Assembly (NCBI RefSeq): GCF_021631985.1
Contig: NZ_CP070225.1
Location: forward strand, 3,720,001 to 3,784,000
From: Sandaracinus amylolyticus
GTDB lineage: Bacteria > Myxococcota_A > Polyangia > Polyangiales > Sandaracinaceae
Reading direction: 5' to 3'
Length of the DNA stretch: 64,000 nucleotides
Below are positions 47,235 to 56,982 of the stretch, piece after piece; the stretch's first letter is position 1, and the number at the start of each line of letters is the position of its first letter. The notes under the pieces were generated by a model, which worked only from the letters and a program-made list of their open reading frames with translations, searched no databases and had not been told where the DNA came from. Made by a program: the position numbers and the translations under genes.

Positions 47235-47920
47235 GCCCGCTGCAGCTCCTCGCGCTCTATCTCGGGGTCGGCGCGATCGCGGCCGCGGTGGTCGCGCGGC
47301 GCCAGCAGGGTGCGCTCCCGATGCGCCTCGCCTCGGCGCTCGTCGCGTGGGCGCTCTGGCCGCTCTGGGCGCCCATCGCGCTGGCACCGGCCGAGCGCCA
47401 CGATCCGCGCGCGCCGATCGCGCGACGCCTGCACGCCGTGCTCGACGAGGCGCTCGTCGCCGCCGAGAGCACCGCGCTCGCATCGCTCCTCTCGCGCGAC
47501 GCCGCAGCGCGTATCCGCGCCGACATCGATCGCGCGATGACGCGCATCGCACGGCTCGACGATGCGCTCGGGCGACCGGGGTTCGATCTGCGCGCCGCCG
47601 AGTCGCGCGTGATCGAGCTCGAGCGCAGCGGGGCCACGGCGCGCGCCATCGCGACCGCGCGCCTGCACCGCGACGGAGTCGCGCGCCTCGAGCACGCGCG
47701 CACCCAGGATCATCGTGCGCTCGTCGAGCTCGAGGGCGCGCTCGAGGCGCTCCGGAGCCAGATCGTGCTCGCACAGGTCGCGGGCGCGGCGCCCGACGAG
47801 GTCGTCTCGGAGCTCTGGGCGCGCGTCGAAGGGCTCGGCGCCGCGCTCGACGTGACCGAGGAAGGCCCGAGCGCGTCCGTGGTAGATCGAGAGCGGACCG
47901 AAGCGGAGGCGCGCGCTTGA
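47231..47920 (+). CDS. Membrane-anchored helical protein (operon gene 3)
   Basis: A 229-residue protein. Two N-terminal hydrophobic segments (LQLLALYLGVGAIAAAVVA and LASALVAWALWPLWAPIAL) are followed by about 160 residues of charged, Ala/Arg/Glu-rich helix (for example ALVELEGALEALRSQIVLAQ) that should form a coiled coil in the cytosol. No family is recognised. It starts at ATG 47231. Its stop overlaps the response regulator start. Lying directly ahead of the regulator, it may link membrane state to signalling. Confidence 0.65.
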   Translation: MSPLQLLALYLGVGAIAAAVVARRQQGALPMRLASALVAWALWPLWAPIALAPAERHDPRAPIARRLHAVLDEALVAAESTALASLLSRDAAARIRADIDRAMTRIARLDDALGRPGFDLRAAESRVIELERSGATARAIATARLHRDGVARLEHARTQDHRALVELEGALEALRSQIVLAQVAGAAPDEVVSELWARVEGLGAALDVTEEGPSASVVDRERTEAEARA

Positions 47921-48615
47921 GCCGTCACATCCTGGTCGTCGACGACGAGGCTCGCATCCGCGAGGTCGTGCAGTACGCGCTGGCGCGCGAGGGTCATCGC
48001 GTGACGGTCGCGGGTGATGGCAAGGGCGCGCGCGATGCGTTCGCGCGGGGCGACGTCGAGCTCGTCGTGCTCGACGTGATGCTGCCCGACGTCGACGGCC
48101 TCACGCTCTGCCGCGAGATCCGCGCGTCGTCGCGGGTGCCGATCCTCTTCCTGTCGGCGCGCAGCGACGAGATCGATCGTGTGCTCGGGCTCGAGCTCGG
48201 CGGTGACGACTACCTCACGAAGCCGTTCTCGCCGCGTGAGCTCGTCGCGCGCGTGAAGGCGGTGCTGCGCCGCATCGAAACGCCGGCCGAGAGCCCGGCC
48301 GCGCCGCCGACGAAGGGCGCGCGCCTGCGCCACGGAGCGATCACGATCGACCTCGAGCGCCACGAGGTGCGCTACGGCAGCGAGCTCGTCGCGCTCACGC
48401 CCACCGAGCTCGGCATGCTCGCCGCGCTGATCGAGCGCCCCGGCATCGTGCTCTCTCGCGGCCAGCTGATGAAGCGCGCGTACGCCTACGACAACCTCGT
48501 CACCGAGCGCACGATCGACACCCACGTGCGGCGCATCCGCGCGAAGTTCCGCGCGCTCGGCGGCGACCCGATCGCGACGGTGCACGGCGTCGGCTACAAG
48601 GCCGCAGGAGCCTGA
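47917..48615 (+). CDS. OmpR-family response regulator
   Basis: A 232-residue two-domain regulator. The receiver is ILVVDDEARIREVVQYALAR with the acidic pair, VVLDVMLPDVDGLTL with the phosphorylated Asp, LFLSARSDE and DYLTKPFSPREL. The C-terminal winged helix has ALTPTELGMLAALIERPGIV, RTIDTHVRRIRAKF and TVHGVGYK. It starts at TTG 47917 (TTGA overlap) with GGAGG 7 bases upstream, so this rare start codon looks genuine. The kinase gene follows directly. Confidence 0.92.
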   Translation: MSRHILVVDDEARIREVVQYALAREGHRVTVAGDGKGARDAFARGDVELVVLDVMLPDVDGLTLCREIRASSRVPILFLSARSDEIDRVLGLELGGDDYLTKPFSPRELVARVKAVLRRIETPAESPAAPPTKGARLRHGAITIDLERHEVRYGSELVALTPTELGMLAALIERPGIVLSRGQLMKRAYAYDNLVTERTIDTHVRRIRAKFRALGGDPIATVHGVGYKAAGA

Positions 48616-48680
48616 CGATCCTCGGGCCGCTCACGCTCACGAGGCGCATCTCGGGCGGCATCCTCGCGCGCCTGCTCCTC

Positions 48681-50159
48681 GTGAACCTGCTCGTGCTGCT
48701 CGTGCCCTGGGCGGGGCTCGAGTTCGCGCGCGTCCACGAGCGCCAGCTCCTGCTCTCGCTCGAGCGCGACATGCGCAACCAAGCGGTGCTCGCGCGCGAG
48801 ATCGCCGAGGATGCGATCGCGACCGGGCGCGAGCTCGAGTCGCCGCGCGTGATGCGCATCCTGGTCGACGCGGCGCGCACCACACGCACCCGCGTGCGCG
48901 TGCTCGACGAGCAGGCAGTGGTGCGCATCGACTCGCACGCGTGGGGCCCACCCGAGGGCCCCGAGCCGCCCCCGCCCACCGTCGTGCCCCAGGAGATCTA
49001 CGACCTCTCCAACGACATCCGTCGCTCGAGCGCGCGCGTGGCGCGATGGAGCGACGAGGGCGATCGCTGGCCGCTCGTCGCCGACCGACGCGAGGTGCGC
49101 GAGGCGCTCGCGGGACGCCCCTCCGCGTACACGCGCCTGCGCGCCGAGCATCCCTCGGTGATCCTCTTCGTCACCGAGCCGATCCGTCATCGCGGCCGCG
49201 TGACCGGCGCGATCTACGTCACGCGCTCCACCCAGCCGGTGCTCGAAGAGCTCTACAAGATCCGCGCGGGGCTCACCGTCGTGATGGGCGTCGCGGTGTT
49301 CCTCACCGCGCTGCTCACGCTCGTGCTCGCGTGGTCGATCTCGCGCCCGCTCACGCGCCTCGCGCGCGCCGCGCGCCGCATCGCGGCCGGTGAGCGCGAC
49401 GTGATCGTCCCGGTCGGTGGGAGCGGCGAGATCCGCGACCTCTCGCACGCGTTCGCGACCATGACCGCGCAGCTCGATCGACGGCTCCGCTACATCTCGG
49501 AGTTCGCGGCCGACGTCGCGCACGAGTTCAAGTCGCCGCTCACCTCGATCCGCGGCGCCGCCGAGCTGCTCGGAGAAGGCGCGGCCGAGGACCCCGAGAC
49601 GCGCGAGCGCTTCCTGCGCAACATCCAGCTCGACGCCGATCGTCTCGATCGCCTGGTCTCGCGCCTGCTCGAGCTCTCGCGCATCGAGGCCTCGCGCGAG
49701 CCGATGGGCGACGTCGATCTCGCGGCGGTGATCGCGCGCGTCGTCGAGCGCACGCAGAGCCCCGATCCCCGCGTCGAGGTGCACGCGCCCGCGACGCTGC
49801 CCGCGCTGCGCGGCCGCGAGAACGACCTCGAGCGCGCGCTGCTCAACCTCGTCGAGAACGCGATCCGCTTCTCGCCCCCCGGTCGGCCGGTGACGATCAC
49901 CGTGGAGCTCGCGCGCGGCGCGATCCTCCTCGCGGTGCGCGATCACGGCCCGGGTGTCGCGCCCGAGCATCGCGCGCGCATCTTCGAGCGCTTCTTCACG
50001 ACCGACGCCGAGCGCAACGGCACGGGCCTGGGACTCTCGATCGTGAAGAGCGTCGCCGAAGCGCACGGTGGCAGCGTGCGCCTCGACGAGCACGCCGCGC
50101 CGGGCGCGCGTTTCGTCGTCACGCTGCCGCTCGGAGCGCGTGGTAGCGTGCGCGCGTGA
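48681..50159 (+). CDS. ChvG-like sensor histidine kinase
   Basis: A transmembrane kinase of at least 492 residues. HAMP begins SRPLTRLARAARRIAAGE. The H box is DVAHEFKSPLTSIRGAAELL. The N box NLVENAIRFSPPG and G boxes DHGPGVAPEH and GTGLGLSIVKS are intact. The periplasmic part resembles the ChvG stimulus-sensing domain. GTG 48681 is the first ordinary start but lies inside the first membrane helix. The in-frame codons before it (48612-48680) encode the expected basic lead-in LTLTRRISGGILARLL, reaching a CTG at 48612 that overlaps the regulator stop. The true start is probably there or at ATC 48618. Confidence 0.88.
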   Translation: MNLLVLLVPWAGLEFARVHERQLLLSLERDMRNQAVLAREIAEDAIATGRELESPRVMRILVDAARTTRTRVRVLDEQAVVRIDSHAWGPPEGPEPPPPTVVPQEIYDLSNDIRRSSARVARWSDEGDRWPLVADRREVREALAGRPSAYTRLRAEHPSVILFVTEPIRHRGRVTGAIYVTRSTQPVLEELYKIRAGLTVVMGVAVFLTALLTLVLAWSISRPLTRLARAARRIAAGERDVIVPVGGSGEIRDLSHAFATMTAQLDRRLRYISEFAADVAHEFKSPLTSIRGAAELLGEGAAEDPETRERFLRNIQLDADRLDRLVSRLLELSRIEASREPMGDVDLAAVIARVVERTQSPDPRVEVHAPATLPALRGRENDLERALLNLVENAIRFSPPGRPVTITVELARGAILLAVRDHGPGVAPEHRARIFERFFTTDAERNGTGLGLSIVKSVAEAHGGSVRLDEHAAPGARFVVTLPLGARGSVRA

Positions 50160-50386
50160 GGATCGCGATCGCCCTCGTGCTCGCCGCGCTCGCCTCGTGC
50201 GGGACCTCGAGCGCGCCCCCACCTTCGTCGTCGCCGAGCCCGAGCGCGCAACCGGCGCCCGCTCCATCGCCGACTGCGCCCGCGCCGATCGTACGTGACG
50301 TCGCGCCTGCCGAGCCCGATGAAGAGGGAGCGATGGCGGAGCCGCCGCCGGTCGAGCCGCCCGCGATCGAAGCGAGCGCGCCCTAG
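50156..50386 (+). CDS. Small Pro/Ser-rich lipoprotein
   Basis: A 76-residue product with a signal peptide (RIAIALVLAALAS) and lipobox LASC. The rest is Pro/Ala/Ser-rich and acidic, with no fold, resembling a tether or stub. GTG 50156 overlaps the kinase stop by 4 bases, so it is probably the last gene of the operon. It could report envelope state to the kinase, but nothing in the sequence shows this. Confidence 0.55.
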   Translation: MRIAIALVLAALASCGTSSAPPPSSSPSPSAQPAPAPSPTAPAPIVRDVAPAEPDEEGAMAEPPPVEPPAIEASAP

Positions 50387-50449
50387 TCCGCCTCTTGTGT
50401 CCGTTGGTGTCGTGGACACCTTTGCCCATCAGGGCGGAGAACACAGCCG

Positions 50450-51385
50450 GTGAGCTACAAGGACTACTACGAGGCGCTCGGTGTCTCGCGTTCTGTCACT
50501 CAAGACGAGCTGCAGAAGGCGTACAAGAAGCTCGCGCGCCAGTACCATCCGGACGTCAACAAGGAGCCGGGCGCGGAGGATCGATTCAAGTCGATCAACG
50601 AGGCCTACGACGTCCTCAAGGATCCCGAGAAGCGCAGCCTCTACGACAAGTACGGGCCCGCCTGGAAGGCGATCTCCGAAGGCCGGCAACCCCCGCCCGG
50701 CACCGAGAACGTGCACTTCGACTTCGGCGACCTCGGCGGCTTCGGCGCGCAGGGGTTCGACCCGAACGATCTCGGATCGATCTTCGAGCAGTTCTTCGGC
50801 GGACAGGTTGAGGGCATGCGCGGCGCGCGACGTCGCCCGCGTGGCCCTCGCCGCGGAGACGATCGCGAGACGGTGCTGGAGATCGGCGTGTCCGACGCCT
50901 TCGCGGGCGGCGCGCGCGACCTCGGCATCCGCGACCCCGAGACCGGTCAGACGCAGCGCCTCACGGTCCGCATCCCCGGCGGCGTGCGCACCGGACAGCG
51001 CATCCGCCTCCAGGGAAAGGGCGGCCAGGGCAGCCCGGGCGCGCCGGCCGGCGATCTCTATCTCGAGGTGAAGGTCGTCCCCGACGCGCGCTACCGCCTC
51101 GAGGGCGACGATCTCTACGTCACGCTCCCGATCACGCCGTGGGAGGCCGCCCTCGGCGCGACGGTGCCCCTCGCGACGCTCGACGGCGAAGTGCGGCTGA
51201 AGGTCCCGGCCGGCACCTCGTCGGGCCGCAACATCCGACTTCGCGAGAAGGGCTATCCCCGCAAGGACGGCGCGCGCGGCGACCTCTACGCGACGGTGCA
51301 GATCGTCGTCCCCGAGTCGCTCGGACCGCGCGAGAAGGAGCTCTTCGAAGAGCTCCAGAAAGTGAGCACGTTCCGTGCGCGATGA
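50450..51385 (+). CDS. CbpA-type J protein (DnaJ family, no zinc finger)
   Basis: A 311-residue Hsp70 co-chaperone. The J domain (1-70) has DYYEALGVSRSVTQDELQKA and RQYHPDVNKEPGAE with an intact HPD. A Gly/Phe-rich linker (about 85-125) contains FDFGDLGGFGAQGF. The two substrate-binding beta domains follow: TVRIPGGVRTGQRIRLQGKG and LKVPAGTSSGRNIRLREKG. Lack of the CxxCxGxG zinc region makes it CbpA type rather than DnaJ. It starts at GTG 50450. Confidence 0.93.
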   Translation: MSYKDYYEALGVSRSVTQDELQKAYKKLARQYHPDVNKEPGAEDRFKSINEAYDVLKDPEKRSLYDKYGPAWKAISEGRQPPPGTENVHFDFGDLGGFGAQGFDPNDLGSIFEQFFGGQVEGMRGARRRPRGPRRGDDRETVLEIGVSDAFAGGARDLGIRDPETGQTQRLTVRIPGGVRTGQRIRLQGKGGQGSPGAPAGDLYLEVKVVPDARYRLEGDDLYVTLPITPWEAALGATVPLATLDGEVRLKVPAGTSSGRNIRLREKGYPRKDGARGDLYATVQIVVPESLGPREKELFEELQKVSTFRAR

Positions 51386-51445
51386 CGCCTCGAAATCTCC
51401 TCGCCCTCGCCGCGGTCTCGCGCGCGCCGCGCGGAACGATCGGGC

Positions 51446-51955
51446 ATGCGAAAACGACTCGGACGTGCGCTCGCGGCGCTCGTTCTCGGCGCCTGGCTCC
51501 TCGCGCTCGGCGCCTACTTCCTCGATCCCGTCCCGCTCGGCTCGCCGGTCCGGGGAGCCCGCGCGTTCCACTCGACGTTCGGCGCGCCGCGCTCCGGCGG
51601 CCGACGCCACCAAGGCGTCGACGTCTTCGCTGCGCGCGGGACGTCGGTCCTCGCGGCGCACGACGGGATCGTCGTCCACGTAGGCACGTTCTCGCTCGGC
51701 GGGCGCGTGGTGCACACGCTCGGTCGGCGAGGCGTGCTCTGCTACTACGCGCACCTCGACGCGTGGGCGCCCGGCCTCGCAGTCGGTCGGGTGGGGCGCG
51801 AAGGCGACGTGCTCGGCACGGTGGGCAACACCGGAAACGCGCGCACCACGCCGCCGCACCTGCACTTCGAGGCGCGACCGCTCGCGCTCGGGCTCGCGGC
51901 AGTGGACCCGGTGACGCTGCTGCCAGCACGTCGATTCACTGCATCGAGACGGTAG
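51446..51955 (+). CDS. M23-family (LytM) peptidase
   Basis: A 169-residue protein with one N-terminal hydrophobic helix (ALAALVLGAWLLALGAYFL) as a membrane anchor or signal. The peptidase domain has the zinc ligands in RRHQGVDVFAARGT (H and D) and PHLHFEARPL (the HxH), with GTVGNTGNA between. LytM peptidases cut peptidoglycan cross-links or regulate amidases. All four expected metal and catalytic residues are present, so it is probably active in the periplasm. Confidence 0.9.
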   Translation: MRKRLGRALAALVLGAWLLALGAYFLDPVPLGSPVRGARAFHSTFGAPRSGGRRHQGVDVFAARGTSVLAAHDGIVVHVGTFSLGGRVVHTLGRRGVLCYYAHLDAWAPGLAVGRVGREGDVLGTVGNTGNARTTPPHLHFEARPLALGLAAVDPVTLLPARRFTASRR

Positions 51956-52012
51956 ACCTTCGCGCGCGCTCGCTCGTCGCAGGCCCTCCACGGATCACGG
52001 AGGAGGCTGGGG

Positions 52013-53404
52013 ATGACGAAATGGATGCGCGTGCTCGGATCGCTGCTCGTCGCGTGCGCGCTGGTCGCGTGTGGGAGCGCGCAGCACGGCGGTGATCGCG
52101 ACGACCCCGAGGCGATCGTGCTCGAGGGCACGCTCGGCAACACGTTCGTGCTCGCCGCGCAGTCGAGCGAGATCGTCGCGCGGCTCCGCGTCGGCACGGT
52201 CACGCCCGAGGGGCTGCATCGCCCGCCGATCAACCTCGCGCTCGTGATCGACACCTCGGGCTCGATGGAGGGCCGACCGATCGACGACGCGCGCGCCGCG
52301 ACCGCCGCGCTGCTCGACGCGATGCAGGACGGCGATCGCCTCGCCGTCGTCGCGTTCCACTCGTCGACCGAGATCGTGCTGCCCTCGACGCAGATCGATC
52401 GCGGGCGCATCGAGGAGCTGCGCGAGCAGGTGTCGGCGCTGCGCGCGACCGGCACCACCGATCTCGGCGGCGGCATGCGCGCCGGGCTCGAGGAGGTGAT
52501 GCGCCACTACGATCCCCAGGGCATCAACCGCGTGGTCCTGCTGAGCGACGGCGTGCCCAACGATCCCACGACGATCGAGCCGCTCGCGCAGGCCGCGGGC
52601 GAGCGCGGGATCGCGATCACCGCGCTCGGTCTCGGCACCGAGTACGACGAGACGCTGCTCGCCGCGATCGCCCAGCGAAGTGGAGGAAGATTCCACTTCG
52701 TCGAGGAGTCGAGCGCCGTCGCGCGCGTCTTCCAGGACGAGGTGCTCCGCATGCGCCACGTGCTCGCGCGCAATCTCTCGATCGAGATCCGCCCCGGCCC
52801 GGGCGTGCGCGTGGAGAGCGTCGTCGGTCAGCCGCAGGTCGGCATGGACGGCTCGGTGCGCGTGTCGCTCGGCGACGTCGCCGAGGGCGAGACGCGAGAC
52901 GTGATCGTGCGGCTGCGCGCAGAAGGTCGTCGCTCGGGCGCGATGGTCGAGCTGATGGACGCGGTGCTCACGTTCGACGATGCCGTCGCGGAGGCGGGAC
53001 GCCTCGAGCGCCGTCTCTTCCTCGGTGCGCGCGCGACCGCCGACGAGGCGGACCTCGCGCGCGGTCGCGACGAGTCGGTGGAGCGCGACGCGGCGCGCAT
53101 GATGGCGGCCGCGGTCACGGTCGAAGCGATCCGTCTCGCGCGTGGTGGCGAGCTCGAGGAGGCGCGCGTCATCCTCGCGCAGGCCGCGCTGCGCGCCGAG
53201 GCCGAGGCGCAGAGCAGCGGCGACTCGTCGCTCGCCGCGCAGGCGCAGGGCATGCGCAGCGTCGAGATGTACCTGCCGAGCGTCGCCGCACCGAGCGCCG
53301 CCCCGGCGAGCGCACCGCCTCCCGAAGCGGCCGCGGAGGAAGCGCCGCGCGCGATCCGCACCGAGCACGAGCGCGCGATGCGCGTGCTACAAGGCCCGCT
53401 GTGA
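52013..53404 (+). CDS. VWA-domain lipoprotein
   Basis: A 463-residue lipoprotein (lipobox ALVAC). A von Willebrand A domain at about residues 70-240 has the metal site LALVIDTSGSMEGRPI, then GTTDLGGGMRAGLEEV and VVLLSDGVPND. The later part is a beta domain followed by a helical region with an Ala/Pro-rich linker near the end. Such proteins are usually envelope adhesion or scaffold proteins; the ligand is unknown. Its stop overlaps the aldo-keto reductase start by 4 bases. Confidence 0.88.
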   Translation: MTKWMRVLGSLLVACALVACGSAQHGGDRDDPEAIVLEGTLGNTFVLAAQSSEIVARLRVGTVTPEGLHRPPINLALVIDTSGSMEGRPIDDARAATAALLDAMQDGDRLAVVAFHSSTEIVLPSTQIDRGRIEELREQVSALRATGTTDLGGGMRAGLEEVMRHYDPQGINRVVLLSDGVPNDPTTIEPLAQAAGERGIAITALGLGTEYDETLLAAIAQRSGGRFHFVEESSAVARVFQDEVLRMRHVLARNLSIEIRPGPGVRVESVVGQPQVGMDGSVRVSLGDVAEGETRDVIVRLRAEGRRSGAMVELMDAVLTFDDAVAEAGRLERRLFLGARATADEADLARGRDESVERDAARMMAAAVTVEAIRLARGGELEEARVILAQAALRAEAEAQSSGDSSLAAQAQGMRSVEMYLPSVAAPSAAPASAPPPEAAAEEAPRAIRTEHERAMRVLQGPL

Positions 53405-54285
53405 TCGCACGACGCGCGCTCGGTCGCACCGGCCTCGAGGTCTCGAGCGTCGGCCTCGGCGCGGGTCGCATCGGAGATCCGGCGCAGGACGAGCGCGAGG
53501 TCGAGCGACTGCTGCACGGCGCGATCGATCGGGGCGTCACGCTGGTCGACACCGCTCGCTCGTACGGGCTCTCGGAGGAGCGCATCGGTCGGCTGCTCGC
53601 GACCCGGCGCGACGCGTACGTGCTCTCGACCAAGGTCGGCTACGGCGTCGACGGAGTGCCCGACTGGACCGGCGAGTGCGTGCGGCGCGGCATCGAGAAC
53701 GCGCTCGGTCGCCTGCGCACCGATCGCATCGAGCTCGTGTTCCTCCACTCGTGCCCGCGCGACGTGCTCGAGCGACGGGACGTGATCGACGCGCTGCACG
53801 ACGCGAGGCGCGCCGGGAAGATCCGATGCGCGGGCTACTCGGGCGAGAACGAAGAGCTCGCGTGGGCGATCGACTCGGGCGCGTTCGACGTCGTGCAGCA
53901 CAGCGTGAGCATCGCGGACCAGCGCGTGCTCGATCACACGCTCCCACGCGCCGTCGAGCGCGGCATCGGCGTGCTCGCGAAGCGCCCGCTCGCCAACGCC
54001 GCGTTCGCGCTCGAGCATCGCCCCGACGCGCCCGACACCGCGACCTACTTCGATCGCCTGCGCGCGATGTCGATCGATCCGCGCGGCGTCCCGTGGCCCG
54101 AGCTCGCGCTGCGCTTCACCGCGTTCGCGCCCGGCGTGTCGAGCGCGATCGTCGGGACGTCGAGCCTCGACAACCTCGCTCGCTCCCTCGACGCCGCGTC
54201 ACGCGGGCCGCTCGATCCCGATCACGTCCTCGCGATCCGCGATGCGTTCCGCGCCCGCGACGATCACTGGCGCGGCGTGATCTGA
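53401..54285 (+). CDS. Aldo/keto reductase
   Basis: A 294-residue TIM-barrel NADPH oxidoreductase. The catalytic tetrad is visible: Asp and Tyr in LVDTARSYGLSEERIG, Lys in VLSTKVGYG, and His in LVFLHSCPRD. The family end block SSAIVGTSSLDNLARSLDAA binds cofactor. It most resembles the YhdN/galactose-dehydrogenase-like group. The substrate is unknown. It starts at GTG 53401, coupled to the VWA gene. Its last 22 bases overlap the convergent esterase gene. Confidence 0.92.
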   Translation: MIARRALGRTGLEVSSVGLGAGRIGDPAQDEREVERLLHGAIDRGVTLVDTARSYGLSEERIGRLLATRRDAYVLSTKVGYGVDGVPDWTGECVRRGIENALGRLRTDRIELVFLHSCPRDVLERRDVIDALHDARRAGKIRCAGYSGENEELAWAIDSGAFDVVQHSVSIADQRVLDHTLPRAVERGIGVLAKRPLANAAFALEHRPDAPDTATYFDRLRAMSIDPRGVPWPELALRFTAFAPGVSSAIVGTSSLDNLARSLDAASRGPLDPDHVLAIRDAFRARDDHWRGVI

Positions 54286-55160
54286 GCCTGCTGCAGCTGT
54301 CCCGCGCCGAGCTGCACGCGCAGCGCTTCTTCGATCACCGGCGCCCACGCGTCCCAGCCGTGCTCTCCCTCGAACACGTGCGCGACGTGCTGCACGCCGT
54401 GCTGATCGAGGTGCGCGTGCAGCGCCTCGCCGCCCTCGCGCACGATGTCGCGATCCTGCGACGCCCACGCGATCATCAGCCGCGTGCGACCGAGCGCGTC
54501 GGGCGTGCGCCACTGCACGAACGGATCGTCGCGCTCCACGCGCGAGCGCGGCTCGGTCGGACCGAACACGTGCAGCGTCGGGACGAACGTGCTCACCAGC
54601 CGATCGTTCGTGAACGAGATCCGTCGCTCGGTGTCCATCGAGGGCCCGCTGATCGACGTCACGCTCGCGAACGCGCCGGGACGATGCATCGCGATGCGGA
54701 TCGCGCCCTCCGCGCCCATCGAGACGCCCATGAGATGACAGCCCTCGGGGCACGCCTGGGTGTGATGACGGCGCGCGACGCGCGGCAGCACCTCGTCCAC
54801 CGCCCAGTCCTCGTAGCTGCGCGAGCCGTCGTACCAGTTCGCCCAGAACCCGAGATCGCCCTGCGGGATCGCGATCACCGCGCGCGGGATCGATCCATCG
54901 CGCATGCCCCGATCGAGGCGCTCCGAGACGCCGTGGCGATCGAAGCAGTCCGGTCCGTCGCCGCCGCCGTGGAGGAAGAGCACGAGCGGCAGGCGCTCGT
55001 CCTGCGTGAAGTCGGGCGGCACGTAGACCGCGTACTCCGCGTAGGTGTCGCGCAGCGCGGTGCTGCGAACGGTCGTGCGCTCGAGCCTCTGCGGGAACGA
55101 CGCACAGCCCGCGACGAGCGACGCGAGCGCGAGCGAGACGAGCAGGGAGCGGCGACGCAT
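54264..55160 (-). CDS. Esterase-family lipoprotein (alpha/beta hydrolase)
   Basis: A 298-residue protein with a signal peptide and lipobox LVAGC. The hydrolase domain resembles esterase D/feruloyl esterase-like enzymes: PLVLFLHGGGDGPDCFDRHG (oxyanion), LMGVSMGAEGAIRIAMHRPG (nucleophile Ser in GVSMG), and VFEGEHGWDAW with the likely His. It is probably a surface or periplasmic esterase of unknown substrate. It starts at ATG 55160, divergent from the kinase gene downstream. Confidence 0.87.
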   Translation of the reverse strand: MRRRSLLVSLALASLVAGCASFPQRLERTTVRSTALRDTYAEYAVYVPPDFTQDERLPLVLFLHGGGDGPDCFDRHGVSERLDRGMRDGSIPRAVIAIPQGDLGFWANWYDGSRSYEDWAVDEVLPRVARRHHTQACPEGCHLMGVSMGAEGAIRIAMHRPGAFASVTSISGPSMDTERRISFTNDRLVSTFVPTLHVFGPTEPRSRVERDDPFVQWRTPDALGRTRLMIAWASQDRDIVREGGEALHAHLDQHGVQHVAHVFEGEHGWDAWAPVIEEALRVQLGAGQLQQAQITPRQ

Positions 55161-55296
55161 TCGCCGATTCTGGAGAGCGACCCGCGCCGAGATCCAGCGC
55201 CGAGCGAATGCTGCACCGTTTAACCGTTAATTCAGGGGGCTACGTCGTGGATTCGCGCCCCGAGGGAAGGCAGAGTCGGGCGCGTCCGAGGGACCC
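55161..55296. promoter_or_regulatory. Divergent promoter region, esterase and kinase
   Basis: A 136-base gap with an unusually AT-rich core. It contains the perfect palindrome TTAAC-C-GTTAA (55220-55230), within the direct repeat ACCGTTTA/ACCGTTAA. This could be an operator or -10 region for one or both genes. Confidence 0.4.
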
Positions 55297-56568
<1,272 letters not shown>

Positions 56569-56982
56569 GTTTTCGGAAGGGGTCATGGATGACCCCTTCC
56601 CCCGACCGGCGAAGCCGGATCGGGTCCCCCATCCCTGAACGCTGCGCGCGGAGCCCCGACCCCGCTTGCTCGCTCTCGCGGCGCCGCCGACTCGATCGGG
56701 CGGAACAGCAGGGGGGCGGCGCGAGCCCCCCAGCCCATGCGGCGCCGCCCCCCCGGCGCGCCGCGTCAGCACGGATCGGGCCGCGACATGGCGCACGACG
56801 AGCCCGCAATTCTGCGCGTGGGAACGCCCACCGGCGGATCCCCGTGAGGCGACCTTCCCCGGTCGTGACACGTCGGCGCGCGCCGTTCGCGAACATCCGC
56901 GCGATAGGAAGCGCCGACCGGCGACCCCCGTGTGAGGCATGGGTTCCATCGGCGCGCGGCCGACCTGATATATCGGCGCTCG
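56569..56982. other. Long intergenic region with consecutive hairpins
   Basis: 414 bases without a convincing gene. It opens with an inverted repeat right after the kinase stop (56575-56586 with 56589-56600). Next comes a second hairpin with arms CCCGA-CCGGC and GCCGG-TCGGG (about 56599-56622), then GGGGGGC/GCCCCCC arms near 56711-56731. The first may be the kinase terminator, although no T tract follows. TGATATATC near 56967 is a possible -10 region for the sigma factor gene. Confidence 0.45.
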
